Assembly: GCA_039588335.1 (NCBI GenBank)
Contig: JBDGZZ010000022.1
Location: 1-64,000, forward strand
DNA from: G020351775 sp039588335
Lineage (GTDB): Bacteria > Gemmatimonadota > Gemmatimonadetes > Gemmatimonadales > GWC2-71-9
Direction of reading: 5' to 3'
DNA: 64,000 bases
Shown here: in pieces, positions 27,734 through 35,947 of the stretch
Position numbering within the stretch: the first letter of the stretch is position 1
How the letters are laid out: every line of letters begins with the position of its first letter
Program-made: the position numbers and the translations under genes
Notes under the pieces: model-generated
What the model was told of the DNA's origin: nothing
Database searches by the model: none
Seen by the model: the letters and a program-made list of their open reading frames with translations, nothing else

Positions 27734-29207
27734 GGAGGTTTGCGAGGTCGACTGGTGGGTGCCACACGTGACCGGACCGGGCGAGCAGAGCGTCGGCCTC
27801 GCTCGGGCCCCATGTTCCTGCAGGATATGGATGTGTTGGCAAACCGGCGCCGAGGAGCGGTTCGTAGAGCTGCCACGATGTCTCCGCTTCTCCGGCGTGC
27901 ACGAACAGAGTCTGATCCCCTTTCAACACGTCCAACAGCAGAGTCTGGTATGCATCGGGAATCGGCTCGAATGCCTCATCATAGAAGAAATGGAGCGGTA
28001 GAGTCCGAAGCCCAAAGGGTTCTCCCGGAACCTTTACGTCTAGAAACAGAGCGAACCCCTCGTTTGGCTGCAGCGTGAGCAAGAGGACATTGGGATGCAT
28101 GTCTCTGACGCCAACCGACTCAAATAGCCAGACAGGTGGGCGGCGAAAGGTCACGGCGATCTGCGTTACTCGCCGATTCATGCGTTTGCCAGAGCGCACG
28201 TAGAATGGCACTCCCTGCCACCTCCACGTGTCGATGCTGAATTTCAAGGCGACGAGAGTCTCAGTATTCGATTCAGGAAGTACGTCCGGCTCCTCTCTGT
28301 AGCCGACTACTTCCTCTCCATCGATCGCGCCCGCTGCATACTGGCCGAACACAACGTCCTGCGCATCGATCGGTGAAATGGAGTTGAGCAATTTCACTTT
28401 CTCGTGGCGGACAGAGTCTGCCGTGAACTCACCAGGCACTTCCATCCCCATGAGAGACAACAGTTGAGTTACGTGGTTCTGGACCATGTCGCGCAATGCG
28501 CCGGTCTTGTCGTAGTAACCAGCTCTGCTACCCACCCCAAGGCTCTCGGCCACGGTGATCTGAATGCTCTCCACCCGATCTCTGTTCCACACGGACTCGA
28601 ACAAAGGGTTAGCGAACCGGAAGACGAGCAAGTTCTGGACTGTTTCCTTGCCGAGGTAGTGATCTATTCGATAGATCTGTGATTCGTCGAAATAACGGTG
28701 GACTAACTCGTTGAGGTCTCGAGCGCTAGTGAGGTCGCGCCCGAAGGGCTTCTCAATCACTAGGCGGGTCTGACCAGCGCTGCGGTTGAGGTTGGCCTCT
28801 CCCAAGCCCGTGATGGTGGACGGGAATGCACCCGGAGGAAGAGAGAGGTAGAAAGTCCGATTTCCGCTCAGGCCGCGGTTCCGCTCGATCTCCACGATTC
28901 GCTCCCCAAGGCGGCGGTAGTCCTCGGGTGTTCCCGACTCCAGCTGCTGATAATGCAACGAGCCTTGGCACCAGGGAGCCAGTTCTTCGGTTGTCAGGCC
29001 TGCCTCCGAGAGGGCGGCGAGAGACCACTCTCGGAATGACGTGTCGTCGTACCCACCGCGGCGTGATACTGCCAGCACGGAATGCCTCTCACCCAGTTGA
29101 CCCTGTTTTTGGAGTTGACCCAGAGCCGGCAGGAGCTTGCGACGCATTAGGTCGCCCGTTCCTCCGAAGATCACGAACAGATGCGGTTCCACGATCCCGG
29201 TCTGCAT
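27702..29207 (-). CDS. zwf: glucose-6-phosphate 1-dehydrogenase
   Basis: Oxidises glucose-6-phosphate to the lactone with NAD(P)+. It has about 501 residues. The coenzyme motif FVIFGGTGDLMRRKL is near the start, and the active-site block RIDHYLGKE carries the catalytic His and the substrate-binding Lys. A VRSGKRM segment follows later. I place the start at ATG 29207, one base after the gnd stop (TGA-G-ATG), because this gives the expected N-terminus. The longer frame to 29288 would overlap gnd by 80 bases. Confidence 0.95.
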   Translation of the reverse strand: MQTGIVEPHLFVIFGGTGDLMRRKLLPALGQLQKQGQLGERHSVLAVSRRGGYDDTSFREWSLAALSEAGLTTEELAPWCQGSLHYQQLESGTPEDYRRLGERIVEIERNRGLSGNRTFYLSLPPGAFPSTITGLGEANLNRSAGQTRLVIEKPFGRDLTSARDLNELVHRYFDESQIYRIDHYLGKETVQNLLVFRFANPLFESVWNRDRVESIQITVAESLGVGSRAGYYDKTGALRDMVQNHVTQLLSLMGMEVPGEFTADSVRHEKVKLLNSISPIDAQDVVFGQYAAGAIDGEEVVGYREEPDVLPESNTETLVALKFSIDTWRWQGVPFYVRSGKRMNRRVTQIAVTFRRPPVWLFESVGVRDMHPNVLLLTLQPNEGFALFLDVKVPGEPFGLRTLPLHFFYDEAFEPIPDAYQTLLLDVLKGDQTLFVHAGEAETSWQLYEPLLGAGLPTHPYPAGTWGPSEADALLARSGHVWHPPVDLANLHAPRSLPDSR

Positions 29208-29208
29208 C

Positions 29209-30117
29209 TCAGCTGTCTCGCTTGATTGCGTGACCACCGAACTGGTTTCGCATCGCCGCCAAGAGTCTATCTGCGTACGACTCGCCATCGCGCGAACGGA
29301 TCCGCTGAATCAGAGATAGAGCCGTGACTGGGGCGGGTACGTCGAGTTCAATGGACTCATATACGGTCCACCGTCCCTCTCCGGAGTCCTGCACGTACGG
29401 AGCGATGTTTTCGAGAGTCTGGTCTTCGGCGAGCGCCCGGGCTGTGAGGTCCAGCAGCCATGAACGGACTACACTGCCGTGGCGCCAGATCTCAGCTACT
29501 TGATGGAGATCCAGCGCGAAGTCCGTCTTGTGTCTCATGAGCGAGAATCCCTCGGCGAACGCCTGCATCATGCCGTATTCGATTCCGTTGTGTACCATCT
29601 TGACGAAGTGACCCGCTCCGGTGGGCCCAACGTGACCCCACCCCTGGTTAGAGCCCGGCGCCAGGGTCTCAAGAATCGGCTGAATGCGTTCCACGATTCC
29701 GTCGGATCCGCCGACCATGAGGGAGTACCCCTCTTTCAGGCCCCATACGCCGCCACTAGTGCCCACGTCGATAAAATGCATACCGCGTTTCTCGATCGTG
29801 GCACCGCGGCGCACAGTGTCCTTGTAGTTGGAATTGCCTCCGTCCAGAATTACGTCGTCACCGGCCAGTAGCGGCACGAGAGCCTCGATTGTCTCGTCGA
29901 CCGGGTCGCCTGCTGGAACCATGATCCAGATCGCCCGCGGCGGCGCCAGTTGCTCGACCAGTGACTCAATGGAATCAGCTGCTGTTGCCCCCACGTCAGC
30001 CATGCGATCCACGGCTTCCTTGCTTCGATCGTAGGCCACCACGCGATGATCTCCGTTGAGGAGCCGCTCAGTCATGTTGGCGCCCATTCGTCCCAAGCCG
30101 ATCATGCCGAGTTCCAT
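29209..30117 (-). CDS. gnd: 6-phosphogluconate dehydrogenase, short (GndA/YqeC) type
   Basis: Oxidatively decarboxylates 6-phosphogluconate to ribulose-5-phosphate. At 302 residues it belongs to the short class, which is often NAD-dependent, unlike the 470-residue enteric enzyme. Motifs: GLGRMGANM at residues 8-16, the substrate-site LDGGNSNYKDTVRR near 95-108, GTSGGVWG near 125, and the catalytic Lys in GHFVKMVHNGIEYGMMQA. It lies 32 bases after pgi and one base before zwf. Confidence 0.93.
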   Translation of the reverse strand: MELGMIGLGRMGANMTERLLNGDHRVVAYDRSKEAVDRMADVGATAADSIESLVEQLAPPRAIWIMVPAGDPVDETIEALVPLLAGDDVILDGGNSNYKDTVRRGATIEKRGMHFIDVGTSGGVWGLKEGYSLMVGGSDGIVERIQPILETLAPGSNQGWGHVGPTGAGHFVKMVHNGIEYGMMQAFAEGFSLMRHKTDFALDLHQVAEIWRHGSVVRSWLLDLTARALAEDQTLENIAPYVQDSGEGRWTVYESIELDVPAPVTALSLIQRIRSRDGESYADRLLAAMRNQFGGHAIKRDS

Positions 30118-30149
30118 GTCATTCCCTTTCTGAAGGATGGGCGGTCTGG

Positions 30150-31784
30150 TCAGGGTAACGCGGCGAGTACGCTCTCGAGACCTTCTGCCGCACTCGTTCC
30201 CAGATTGACGCGTAAAACTCTTCGCTCTCTCTGAACCAGCGCGCTGTAATCCCCAAGAGCCTGTGCACTTATCAACCGCTTGAACGTGTAATCGGTTTCG
30301 GGAACTGCGACGTCCTGGTTGGGCTCGTCGATTAGTTGCAGGAAGTGGCCGGTGTTCGGCCCGCCCTTGTGCAGCTGTCCGGTGGAGTGTAGGAAGCGAG
30401 GTCCGTAACCAGTCGTCGTGGCCACTCCCATCAGAGCGCCCAGTTTGGCCCTTAATTCCTGTAGTGCCTTCGTAGTGGCCGCATCTGCCGCGAGGTATGC
30501 CTGAACTGCCACATAGTCACCGGGCGCGGCCTGGGCCCAGTCGGAGAGCTGGCGGCTCAGCTCCTCCCGTCTACTGGCTGAGACGGGTTCTGCGACCGTG
30601 GAAGAGGCTCCCTCGGTGCTCTTCTCCATGGCCTGACGGGCGAGCTCTTTTGCCAGTTGAACGTCGGGCTGGTCAAACGGGTTGATGTCGAGGATTGCTC
30701 CGGCAGCCGCCACGGCCATTTCCCAACGGAACATCTCCTGCCCCAGATCGCTCGTGTCGCCCAGCTCAATCTTGATGACGGGATGACCAGCACGCTCGAG
30801 TGCCTCAGTATCGTTCCAGTTCGTGGCCTCGTCTTCTGCTAGTGATATAAGCACGAAGAACCGGTCATCGCCGTACTTCAGCGACACTCGTTGCGGCTCA
30901 CTTTCCACCGGCAGGATGCCCTTTCCGTTCTTCCCCGTGCTTTCAGCAATCAGTTGCTCGATCCAGGCTGGGAACGCAGTCAGCGAAGGGGAGGTTAGGA
31001 AGGTCACCTTATCCAAGCCTATGTGGGCCAATTCTCCCAGCGCTGCCCCAAGCTGAAGGCCCGGGCTATCCGGCGCTCCAGCCATTGCAGCACCGGCCTT
31101 GAGCAATCGTTCGATGTCGCCGCCTATGAGTGCGGCGGGGACCAAACCGAACGGTGTGAGCGCCGAGTAACGCCCGCCGACGTCCGAGGGAGCATTCACA
31201 ACGTCTCTGAACTGCCGCTCTTCGCCCAACCGCTGCAGAGGAGTACCGGCATCGGTGATGGCTACGAAGTGGCGTCCTGGAGTATTGGTAGTACGGCTAA
31301 CTCGATTCCAGAAAGTGCGATAGAGTGACAATGTCTCCAGCGTCGTGCCCGATTTGCTCGAGACCACGAAGAGGGTGCGTTCGAGATCGATGCGGCTCTC
31401 CGTAGCGACTACGGCACGTGGGTGAGTACTGTCGAGCACAACAAGCTCGGGGTAGCCAGATGCAGCACTGAGCGTATGAGCGAACACCTCAGGTGCCAGG
31501 CTCGATCCGCCCATGCCCAAAACCACGACGTGCTGCATTCCGTCGGCTAGGACCGCATCTGCCAGAGTCTCAAACTCGGCTACCCGCGGCAGCATTGTCT
31601 CGGGGAGGTCCAGCCATCCCAGGCGGTCAACCAGTTCCGGAATGGGTTGGGGGGACCAAACCGTGTGGTCTCGCTGCCGGATTCGGCGCTCCAAGCCTTC
31701 AGCCTGCCACATGCCCATGCGCCGGTCCACCGACTGCATATGTGGACCGAGATTCAACGTTTGAAGGTCAACTCTGGGTGACAT
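30150..31784 (-). CDS. pgi: glucose-6-phosphate isomerase
   Basis: Interconverts glucose-6-phosphate and fructose-6-phosphate. The 544 residues carry the first SIS domain motif VVLGMGGSSLAPEV (about residue 95) and the phosphate-binding SSKSGTTLETLSLY. The C-terminal part ends in FLHSTGQLHKGGPNTG, a typical Pgi active-site stretch. The protein is closer in style to the isomerase half of transaldolase-isomerase fusions than to E. coli Pgi, but no transaldolase domain is present. It is the first gene of the pgi-gnd-zwf-pgl operon, with TGGAG upstream of ATG 31784. Confidence 0.93.
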   Translation of the reverse strand: MSPRVDLQTLNLGPHMQSVDRRMGMWQAEGLERRIRQRDHTVWSPQPIPELVDRLGWLDLPETMLPRVAEFETLADAVLADGMQHVVVLGMGGSSLAPEVFAHTLSAASGYPELVVLDSTHPRAVVATESRIDLERTLFVVSSKSGTTLETLSLYRTFWNRVSRTTNTPGRHFVAITDAGTPLQRLGEERQFRDVVNAPSDVGGRYSALTPFGLVPAALIGGDIERLLKAGAAMAGAPDSPGLQLGAALGELAHIGLDKVTFLTSPSLTAFPAWIEQLIAESTGKNGKGILPVESEPQRVSLKYGDDRFFVLISLAEDEATNWNDTEALERAGHPVIKIELGDTSDLGQEMFRWEMAVAAAGAILDINPFDQPDVQLAKELARQAMEKSTEGASSTVAEPVSASRREELSRQLSDWAQAAPGDYVAVQAYLAADAATTKALQELRAKLGALMGVATTTGYGPRFLHSTGQLHKGGPNTGHFLQLIDEPNQDVAVPETDYTFKRLISAQALGDYSALVQRERRVLRVNLGTSAAEGLESVLAALP

Positions 31785-31975
31785 GGGAGTAGCTCCAGGT
31801 ACTGTAGACTCGATCCGTTTCAGTGGCCCTATAGTCGCCTAGTTTGTGGCGCCGTGCCAGTATTGAGACGGGCTCCTGGCTACGACCTGGAATCGATGGA
31901 CATTCGTCGGTAGATTCTTGCGCGTCGGAAGGACACCGATGCGCATACGTGACCGCTCGAATGATGGAGACATAA

Positions 31976-32473
31976 ATGCCAACAAAAGCTGTTGAGGCTG
32001 CAATCAACGATCAGATTGCGATGGAATTCGAATCAGCCTATGTGTACCTGGCGATGGCAGCCTATTTCGATGTGAACAACCTTCCGGGCTTCTCGCACTG
32101 GATGCGGATGCAGCATCAAGAGGAGACGGCCCACGCGATGAAACTGTTCGATTTCGTGCTCGATAACGGTGGGCATGTTGCACTCAAGGCCCTGGCGAAA
32201 CCGCCCGTACAGTTCAAGAGCCCACTGCATGTGATGAAGCAGAGCCTCGAGCACGAGCAGAAGGTTACGACTGCGATCACCAAGCTGTATGAACTGGCTG
32301 TGAAGGAGAAGGACTACCCGGCTCAGATCCTGCTGCAGTGGTTCATCGCCGAGCAGACCGAAGAGGAGAAAACGGTGGGCGACATCATCGCCCAGATGGA
32401 CATGGTCGGCGACAGTGGGTCCGGCTTGTTGCTCATCGACCAACAACTGGCCGGCAGGACTGTCGAAGAGTAG
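31976..32473 (+). CDS. ftnA: bacterial non-heme ferritin
   Basis: Stores iron as a ferric core after oxidising Fe(II). The protein has 165 residues in the four-helix bundle. Ferroxidase ligands are visible as the Glu in MEFESAYVYL, EE-AH in QHQEETAHAMKLF and the Glu/Gln residues in AEQTEEEKTV. No heme-binding Met as in bacterioferritin is seen. GGAG lies 10 bases before ATG 31976. The 190 bases upstream hold no recognisable Fur box, so iron control cannot be read. Iron storage fits a genome rich in iron-sulfur enzymes. Confidence 0.94.
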   Translation: MPTKAVEAAINDQIAMEFESAYVYLAMAAYFDVNNLPGFSHWMRMQHQEETAHAMKLFDFVLDNGGHVALKALAKPPVQFKSPLHVMKQSLEHEQKVTTAITKLYELAVKEKDYPAQILLQWFIAEQTEEEKTVGDIIAQMDMVGDSGSGLLLIDQQLAGRTVEE

Positions 32474-32486
32474 ACAGCCAACCGGA

Positions 32487-32518
32487 TCCCGCGGCGCCCT
32501 GATAGAGGTGCCGCGGGA
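32487..32518. terminator. bidirectional hairpin between ferritin and CBS genes
   Basis: TCCCGCGGC at 32487-32495 pairs perfectly with GCCGCGGGA at 32510-32518, and three further inner pairs leave a loop of about eight bases. It lies exactly between two convergent stop codons. There is no T-tract on either side, so it is a GC-rich stem that may stop or protect both transcripts rather than a textbook intrinsic terminator. Confidence 0.6.
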
Positions 32519-32522
32519 GCCG

Positions 32523-32957
32523 TCACCTCACGTTGAAGATGTAGCTGTTCAGGTACTGGATGGTGGCTTCCTGGTCCTCGACCTGAAAAGCCAGCAGGTC
32601 GCCACTAGTAACGATGCCGGCCAACCCATTGTCGTCGGCTACCGGAAGATGCCGGATTCGCTTGGCAGTCATGACAGCCCCGCATTCCTCGAGCTTGGCC
32701 TCCGGTAAGCAGCTTACTACGGGTGCCGTCATCACTTCTCGAAGGGTAGTGGCTGCCGGATCCCGTCCCTGAGTGATAACTCGGCGCAGCACGTCCCGCT
32801 CGGTGAACATTCCGACCATTTCACCGTCGTCGGTAACGACGATACCGCCTATTCCCCGATCGTTCATGAGGTGGGCTGCGTTGAGAACGGACTCGTCCGC
32901 AACCATTGAGATTACTTCCCGGCCCTTGCGGTCCAAGATGTTGTCTGCGGTGGGCAT
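32523..32957 (-). CDS. CBS-domain pair protein
   Basis: A 144-residue stand-alone tandem CBS protein. The first domain covers about residues 8-62 (SVLNAAHLMNDRGIGGIVVTDDGEMVGMFTERDVLRRV) and the second about 72-130 (MTAKRIRHLPVADDNGLAGIVTSGDLL). Such proteins bind adenine nucleotides and tune partner proteins, but no effector domain is attached and no partner is adjacent. It is convergent with ferritin. Confidence 0.9.
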   Translation of the reverse strand: MPTADNILDRKGREVISMVADESVLNAAHLMNDRGIGGIVVTDDGEMVGMFTERDVLRRVITQGRDPAATTLREVMTAPVVSCLPEAKLEECGAVMTAKRIRHLPVADDNGLAGIVTSGDLLAFQVEDQEATIQYLNSYIFNVR

Positions 32958-33016
32958 ACTACCTCCACTTGAGGGCGACTATTCCATTCTAAGACGCTGA
33001 GGGGAATGGCGCCACT

Positions 33017-34297
33017 CTACGACAAGCTTTCGATCACTTCTGTGGCCCGATCTACCTGCTCGAGCGTGTTATAGATATGAGGCGAGAGGCGCAATCCCGT
33101 GAAATCTCCGCCCATGGCCGCTCCAGCAATGTCGTATTCCGAGTAAAGCGTCCGGAACAGTTCGCTCGTGTCCATTGACGGTGGAGCGAAGACGACTACA
33201 CCTGCGCTCAACTCCGGCTCCATGGGAGTGTGAAAGCTGATTCCAGGGATTCTCGCTCTAAGGCCCTCTTTCAGGGCGGCCGCCAGTGTCCTGACCCGGT
33301 CTTCAACCTGCCCGGCACCGATGGTGGTGTGAAACGTTACGGCCGTTCCCATCGCGGAAACTGCTGCGTCGTCTCTCTGGCCCAGATTCTCGAACTTGCG
33401 AGCTCCATTCTCGAGCGCACCCTCCCAGCCTACTCCGACGTCGCTGGCCCAAAGTTCTTCGATCCGGGCACGCTTTACGTATAGAAGTCCGGCCTCCTTG
33501 GGACCGACGAGCCACTTGTGAGAGCTGCCGGTGTAGGAGTCACAACCCGTTTGGCGCAGGTCTACCTGAATTGAACCGAAGGTCTGGGCTCCGTCGACCA
33601 GAGTGAAGACACCGTTTTCACCCGCCAAGTGACATAGTTGCCTTGCGGGAAGGGCGACACCTGAGACGTTGGAAACGTGGCTGAATGCCAGGACCCGGGT
33701 ACGCGGCGTGATTGCCTCGGCAAATGGCCGGGTCAGATCCTCGTCCGACTGAGGTTGGGGCGGAGTCCCTACTCTTCGTACCGTGAACCCTAGTCGACGG
33801 GACCTGACGTCCCAGGCGATGTTGTTTGTCGGGTGATTCTGATCCCAGATCACGACTTCATCTCCCGGTCCCAGATCGAGTCCGTTGACAATGGTGTTGT
33901 TTCCCTCGCTGGTGTTCCGCGTGATGGCCACCTCGTCAGCATCCACACTCAGGTACTCGGCCAGGGCTCTTCTGGCTTCCTCCCGCAGCTCGCCGAATTT
34001 GGCCCGATTCTGAAACGACGCATCAGAATCCACGTCGCGAGTCAGTTTCGTAACAGAGTCGATAACGGGGTAGGGAGACGGGCACAGGTTGGCGGCATTC
34101 ATGAGGATCAGGCCCGATCTCAACGGGAACTGTCGCCGAACGAGCTGCCAGAACCCCTCGTCTGCTGTCGTTGGTGTGAGGAGAGGTGACGGCCGCGATT
34201 CTCCATCACGAAGCTGGAGGGTACTGGGGATGGCAGCTGCCGCAGTCACGCCGCCCGCCATTTGTCTCAGGAACCGGCGCCGATCGGGAGAGTGCAT
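33017..34297 (-). CDS. Tat-exported class V aminotransferase fold protein
   Basis: A 426-residue PLP enzyme of the class V family (cysteine desulfurase/isopenicillin-N-epimerase-like). The N-terminus carries a twin-arginine signal: DRRRFLRQMAGG followed by a hydrophobic Ala run and AIPS, so it is probably folded in the cytoplasm and exported. The PLP lysine is in GSSHKWLVGPKEAG, and the cofactor-contact Asp/Gln is in LVDGAQTFG. The C-terminal active-site cysteine loop of true desulfurases is absent, so an epimerase or lyase is more likely. Secreted members are common in Gemmatimonadota-like genomes; their substrates are unknown. Confidence 0.84.
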   Translation of the reverse strand: MHSPDRRRFLRQMAGGVTAAAAIPSTLQLRDGESRPSPLLTPTTADEGFWQLVRRQFPLRSGLILMNAANLCPSPYPVIDSVTKLTRDVDSDASFQNRAKFGELREEARRALAEYLSVDADEVAITRNTSEGNNTIVNGLDLGPGDEVVIWDQNHPTNNIAWDVRSRRLGFTVRRVGTPPQPQSDEDLTRPFAEAITPRTRVLAFSHVSNVSGVALPARQLCHLAGENGVFTLVDGAQTFGSIQVDLRQTGCDSYTGSSHKWLVGPKEAGLLYVKRARIEELWASDVGVGWEGALENGARKFENLGQRDDAAVSAMGTAVTFHTTIGAGQVEDRVRTLAAALKEGLRARIPGISFHTPMEPELSAGVVVFAPPSMDTSELFRTLYSEYDIAGAAMGGDFTGLRLSPHIYNTLEQVDRATEVIESLS

Positions 34298-34488
34298 TGG
34301 GTTACCTCCGGGATCTGATGGCCGCAGCTACTCGAGCGTCAGGGCAATTATACGGGATGTGGGGCGGAGCAGAAAGCAGATATACCGCGAATCGGAACTG
34401 GAGCCCACCGCGCTGCTTACGACCTGGTTGGCCCGCGGATAATTTTGTTGGCTAACTTCTGGACAGGATCAACCCGAGGAACGCCACC

Positions 34489-35724
34489 ATGTACCGGACA
34501 ATCCGTTCGCTGACCGTCACTGCGCTGTTGGGATCCCTTCTCATTACCGGAGCGGCCGCGGCACAAGATGATGGCCGTCCAGTGGCACTGGTAGGTGCTA
34601 CGATCATCGACCCGGTAGACGGCCATTCAATCGAGAGTGGTACGGTGGTAGTGGAACAGGGGAAGATCCGCAGCGTGTCGGAAGGGCAGAATGTACCACC
34701 TAACGCGCGAGTGATCGATGTGTCCGGTCGCTTTCTGTTGCCGGGGCTGATCGACGCTCACGTTCACATTGGCACCTTCGAAGCCGCTCGTCGCGCGCTG
34801 CGATCAGGCGTTACCACGGCGCGAAGCATGGGCGTCGGTTTCGTCGATGTGGGACTCAGGGAGTTGGCAGCCAAAGGTGCAATAGAGTCTCCTGAGTTGG
34901 TGGCATCCGGCTACCACGTCCGGCCCACCCCGGCGGACGGTTTCTTCATCGATGAACCGGGTCTGTCCGACCTGCTCGAGACTGGGGTTCACGGCCAGGA
35001 GGACCTGCGCCGGATGGTGCGCGCGATGATCTCGCGTGGTGTAGGTGTGATCAAGGTGAATGCGACGGCGAGGGCGGGGCTGCCCGAGACCGATCCACGT
35101 GAGCCGTACTACGATGAGGCTGAACTCCGAGCAGTTGTAGAGGAAGCCGCTCGGGCTGGCCTTTCCGTAGCGGCTCATGCCCACGGCGACGAGGGGGCGC
35201 GCGCTGCTGTTCTTGCCGGCGTCAGGAGCATCGAACACGGTACTTACCTGAGCGATGAAACCCTCGATCTGATGGTGTCGAGGGGTACCTATCTGGTTCC
35301 CACGATAGCCGTGGTAGCCGACCTGACTCTTCCCGGAGGCGACTACGACAATGCCATGCTCCAGGTTCGGGGAAGGCACATGCTGCCGCGAGTTCGAGAC
35401 ATGGCAGCCAGGGCGCACGGCAAGGGAGTCCGAATCGCGGCCGCTACTGACACCGGCTACGGTCCGGAGAGCGTGCTGCGTCTCAGCCACGAGTTGATGG
35501 AGTTGGCCGACGCCGGCCTTACCCCACTGCAGGTCCTCCAGTCAGCCACCACGGTTGCCGCGGAACTTCTGGGTGTGGCTGATCATACAGGAAGGCTGGT
35601 CGCCGGATACGATGGCGACCTCTTGCTCCTCGACCGAAACCCCCTCTGGGAAGCAGGAGCCTACCAGGACGTGCTGTTGGTCATGGTGGATGGTCAGATC
35701 GCCCTGAACCGGCTGGAGTGGTAA
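34489..35724 (+). CDS. exported amidohydrolase (imidazolonepropionase/prolidase-like)
   Basis: A 411-residue metal-dependent hydrolase with a signal peptide ending near ITGAAAAQ. Metal ligands: HVH in LIDAHVHIG (about residues 90-92), a carboxylated-lysine candidate in GVIKVNA, HAH in VAAHAHGDEG, His in SIEHGTYLS and Asp in AATDTGYG. This is the standard amidohydrolase TIM-barrel set. The closing GYDGDLLLLDRNPL is the usual beta-sandwich return. It probably acts on peptides or amides in the periplasm. It is monocistronic. Confidence 0.88.
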   Translation: MYRTIRSLTVTALLGSLLITGAAAAQDDGRPVALVGATIIDPVDGHSIESGTVVVEQGKIRSVSEGQNVPPNARVIDVSGRFLLPGLIDAHVHIGTFEAARRALRSGVTTARSMGVGFVDVGLRELAAKGAIESPELVASGYHVRPTPADGFFIDEPGLSDLLETGVHGQEDLRRMVRAMISRGVGVIKVNATARAGLPETDPREPYYDEAELRAVVEEAARAGLSVAAHAHGDEGARAAVLAGVRSIEHGTYLSDETLDLMVSRGTYLVPTIAVVADLTLPGGDYDNAMLQVRGRHMLPRVRDMAARAHGKGVRIAAATDTGYGPESVLRLSHELMELADAGLTPLQVLQSATTVAAELLGVADHTGRLVAGYDGDLLLLDRNPLWEAGAYQDVLLVMVDGQIALNRLEW

Positions 35725-35740
35725 AACGACCTCCTAAGTG

Positions 35741-35752
35741 CCTAGTACTAGG
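35741..35752. promoter_or_regulatory. 12-base palindrome upstream of the energy operon
   Basis: CCTAGTACTAGG is a perfect palindrome 17 bases after the amidohydrolase stop and about 196 bases before korA. It is a possible operator for the 15-kb operon. No regulator gene is adjacent to support this, so the assignment is inference. Confidence 0.3.
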
Positions 35753-35849
35753 TAGTTTGAGGCGAACGTGAAGGACCCTTAACTTTTCAGGCCAATCCAC
35801 ACGCCCGGGCCAGGCTTAGTTATTTTCTTTAGTTGAGTTAACCGAAGGC

Positions 35850-35891
35850 CGGGGCTCAGGCAGCCTGGTTGATGGCAGCCTGAGGTCCCCG
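35850..35891 (+). promoter_or_regulatory. long hairpin in the korA leader
   Basis: CGGGG at 35850-35854 pairs with CCCCG at 35887-35891, CTCAGGC at 35855-35861 with GCCTGAG at 35878-35884, and GCC at 35863-35865 with GGC at 35874-35876. One A-A mismatch and a two-base bulge interrupt the stem, and the loop has eight bases. No T-run follows. It lies 57 bases before the korA start and may be a leader structure that controls or protects the transcript. It does not match the TPP riboswitch that one might expect before TPP enzymes. Confidence 0.45.
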
Positions 35892-35947
35892 AGAGGATTC
35901 AGGTCGATTCAGGCAATTGAAACGCAAGACTCTCATGAAGGCATAAG

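Noticed and set aside
33017..34297. Second cysteine desulfurase working with the fusion enzyme
   Set aside because: It belongs to class V, but it has a Tat signal and lacks the C-terminal catalytic cysteine loop, so another reaction is likelier.
35850..35891. TPP riboswitch before the TPP-dependent enzyme genes
   Set aside because: The conserved TPP-riboswitch words are missing; the element is a single long hairpin.
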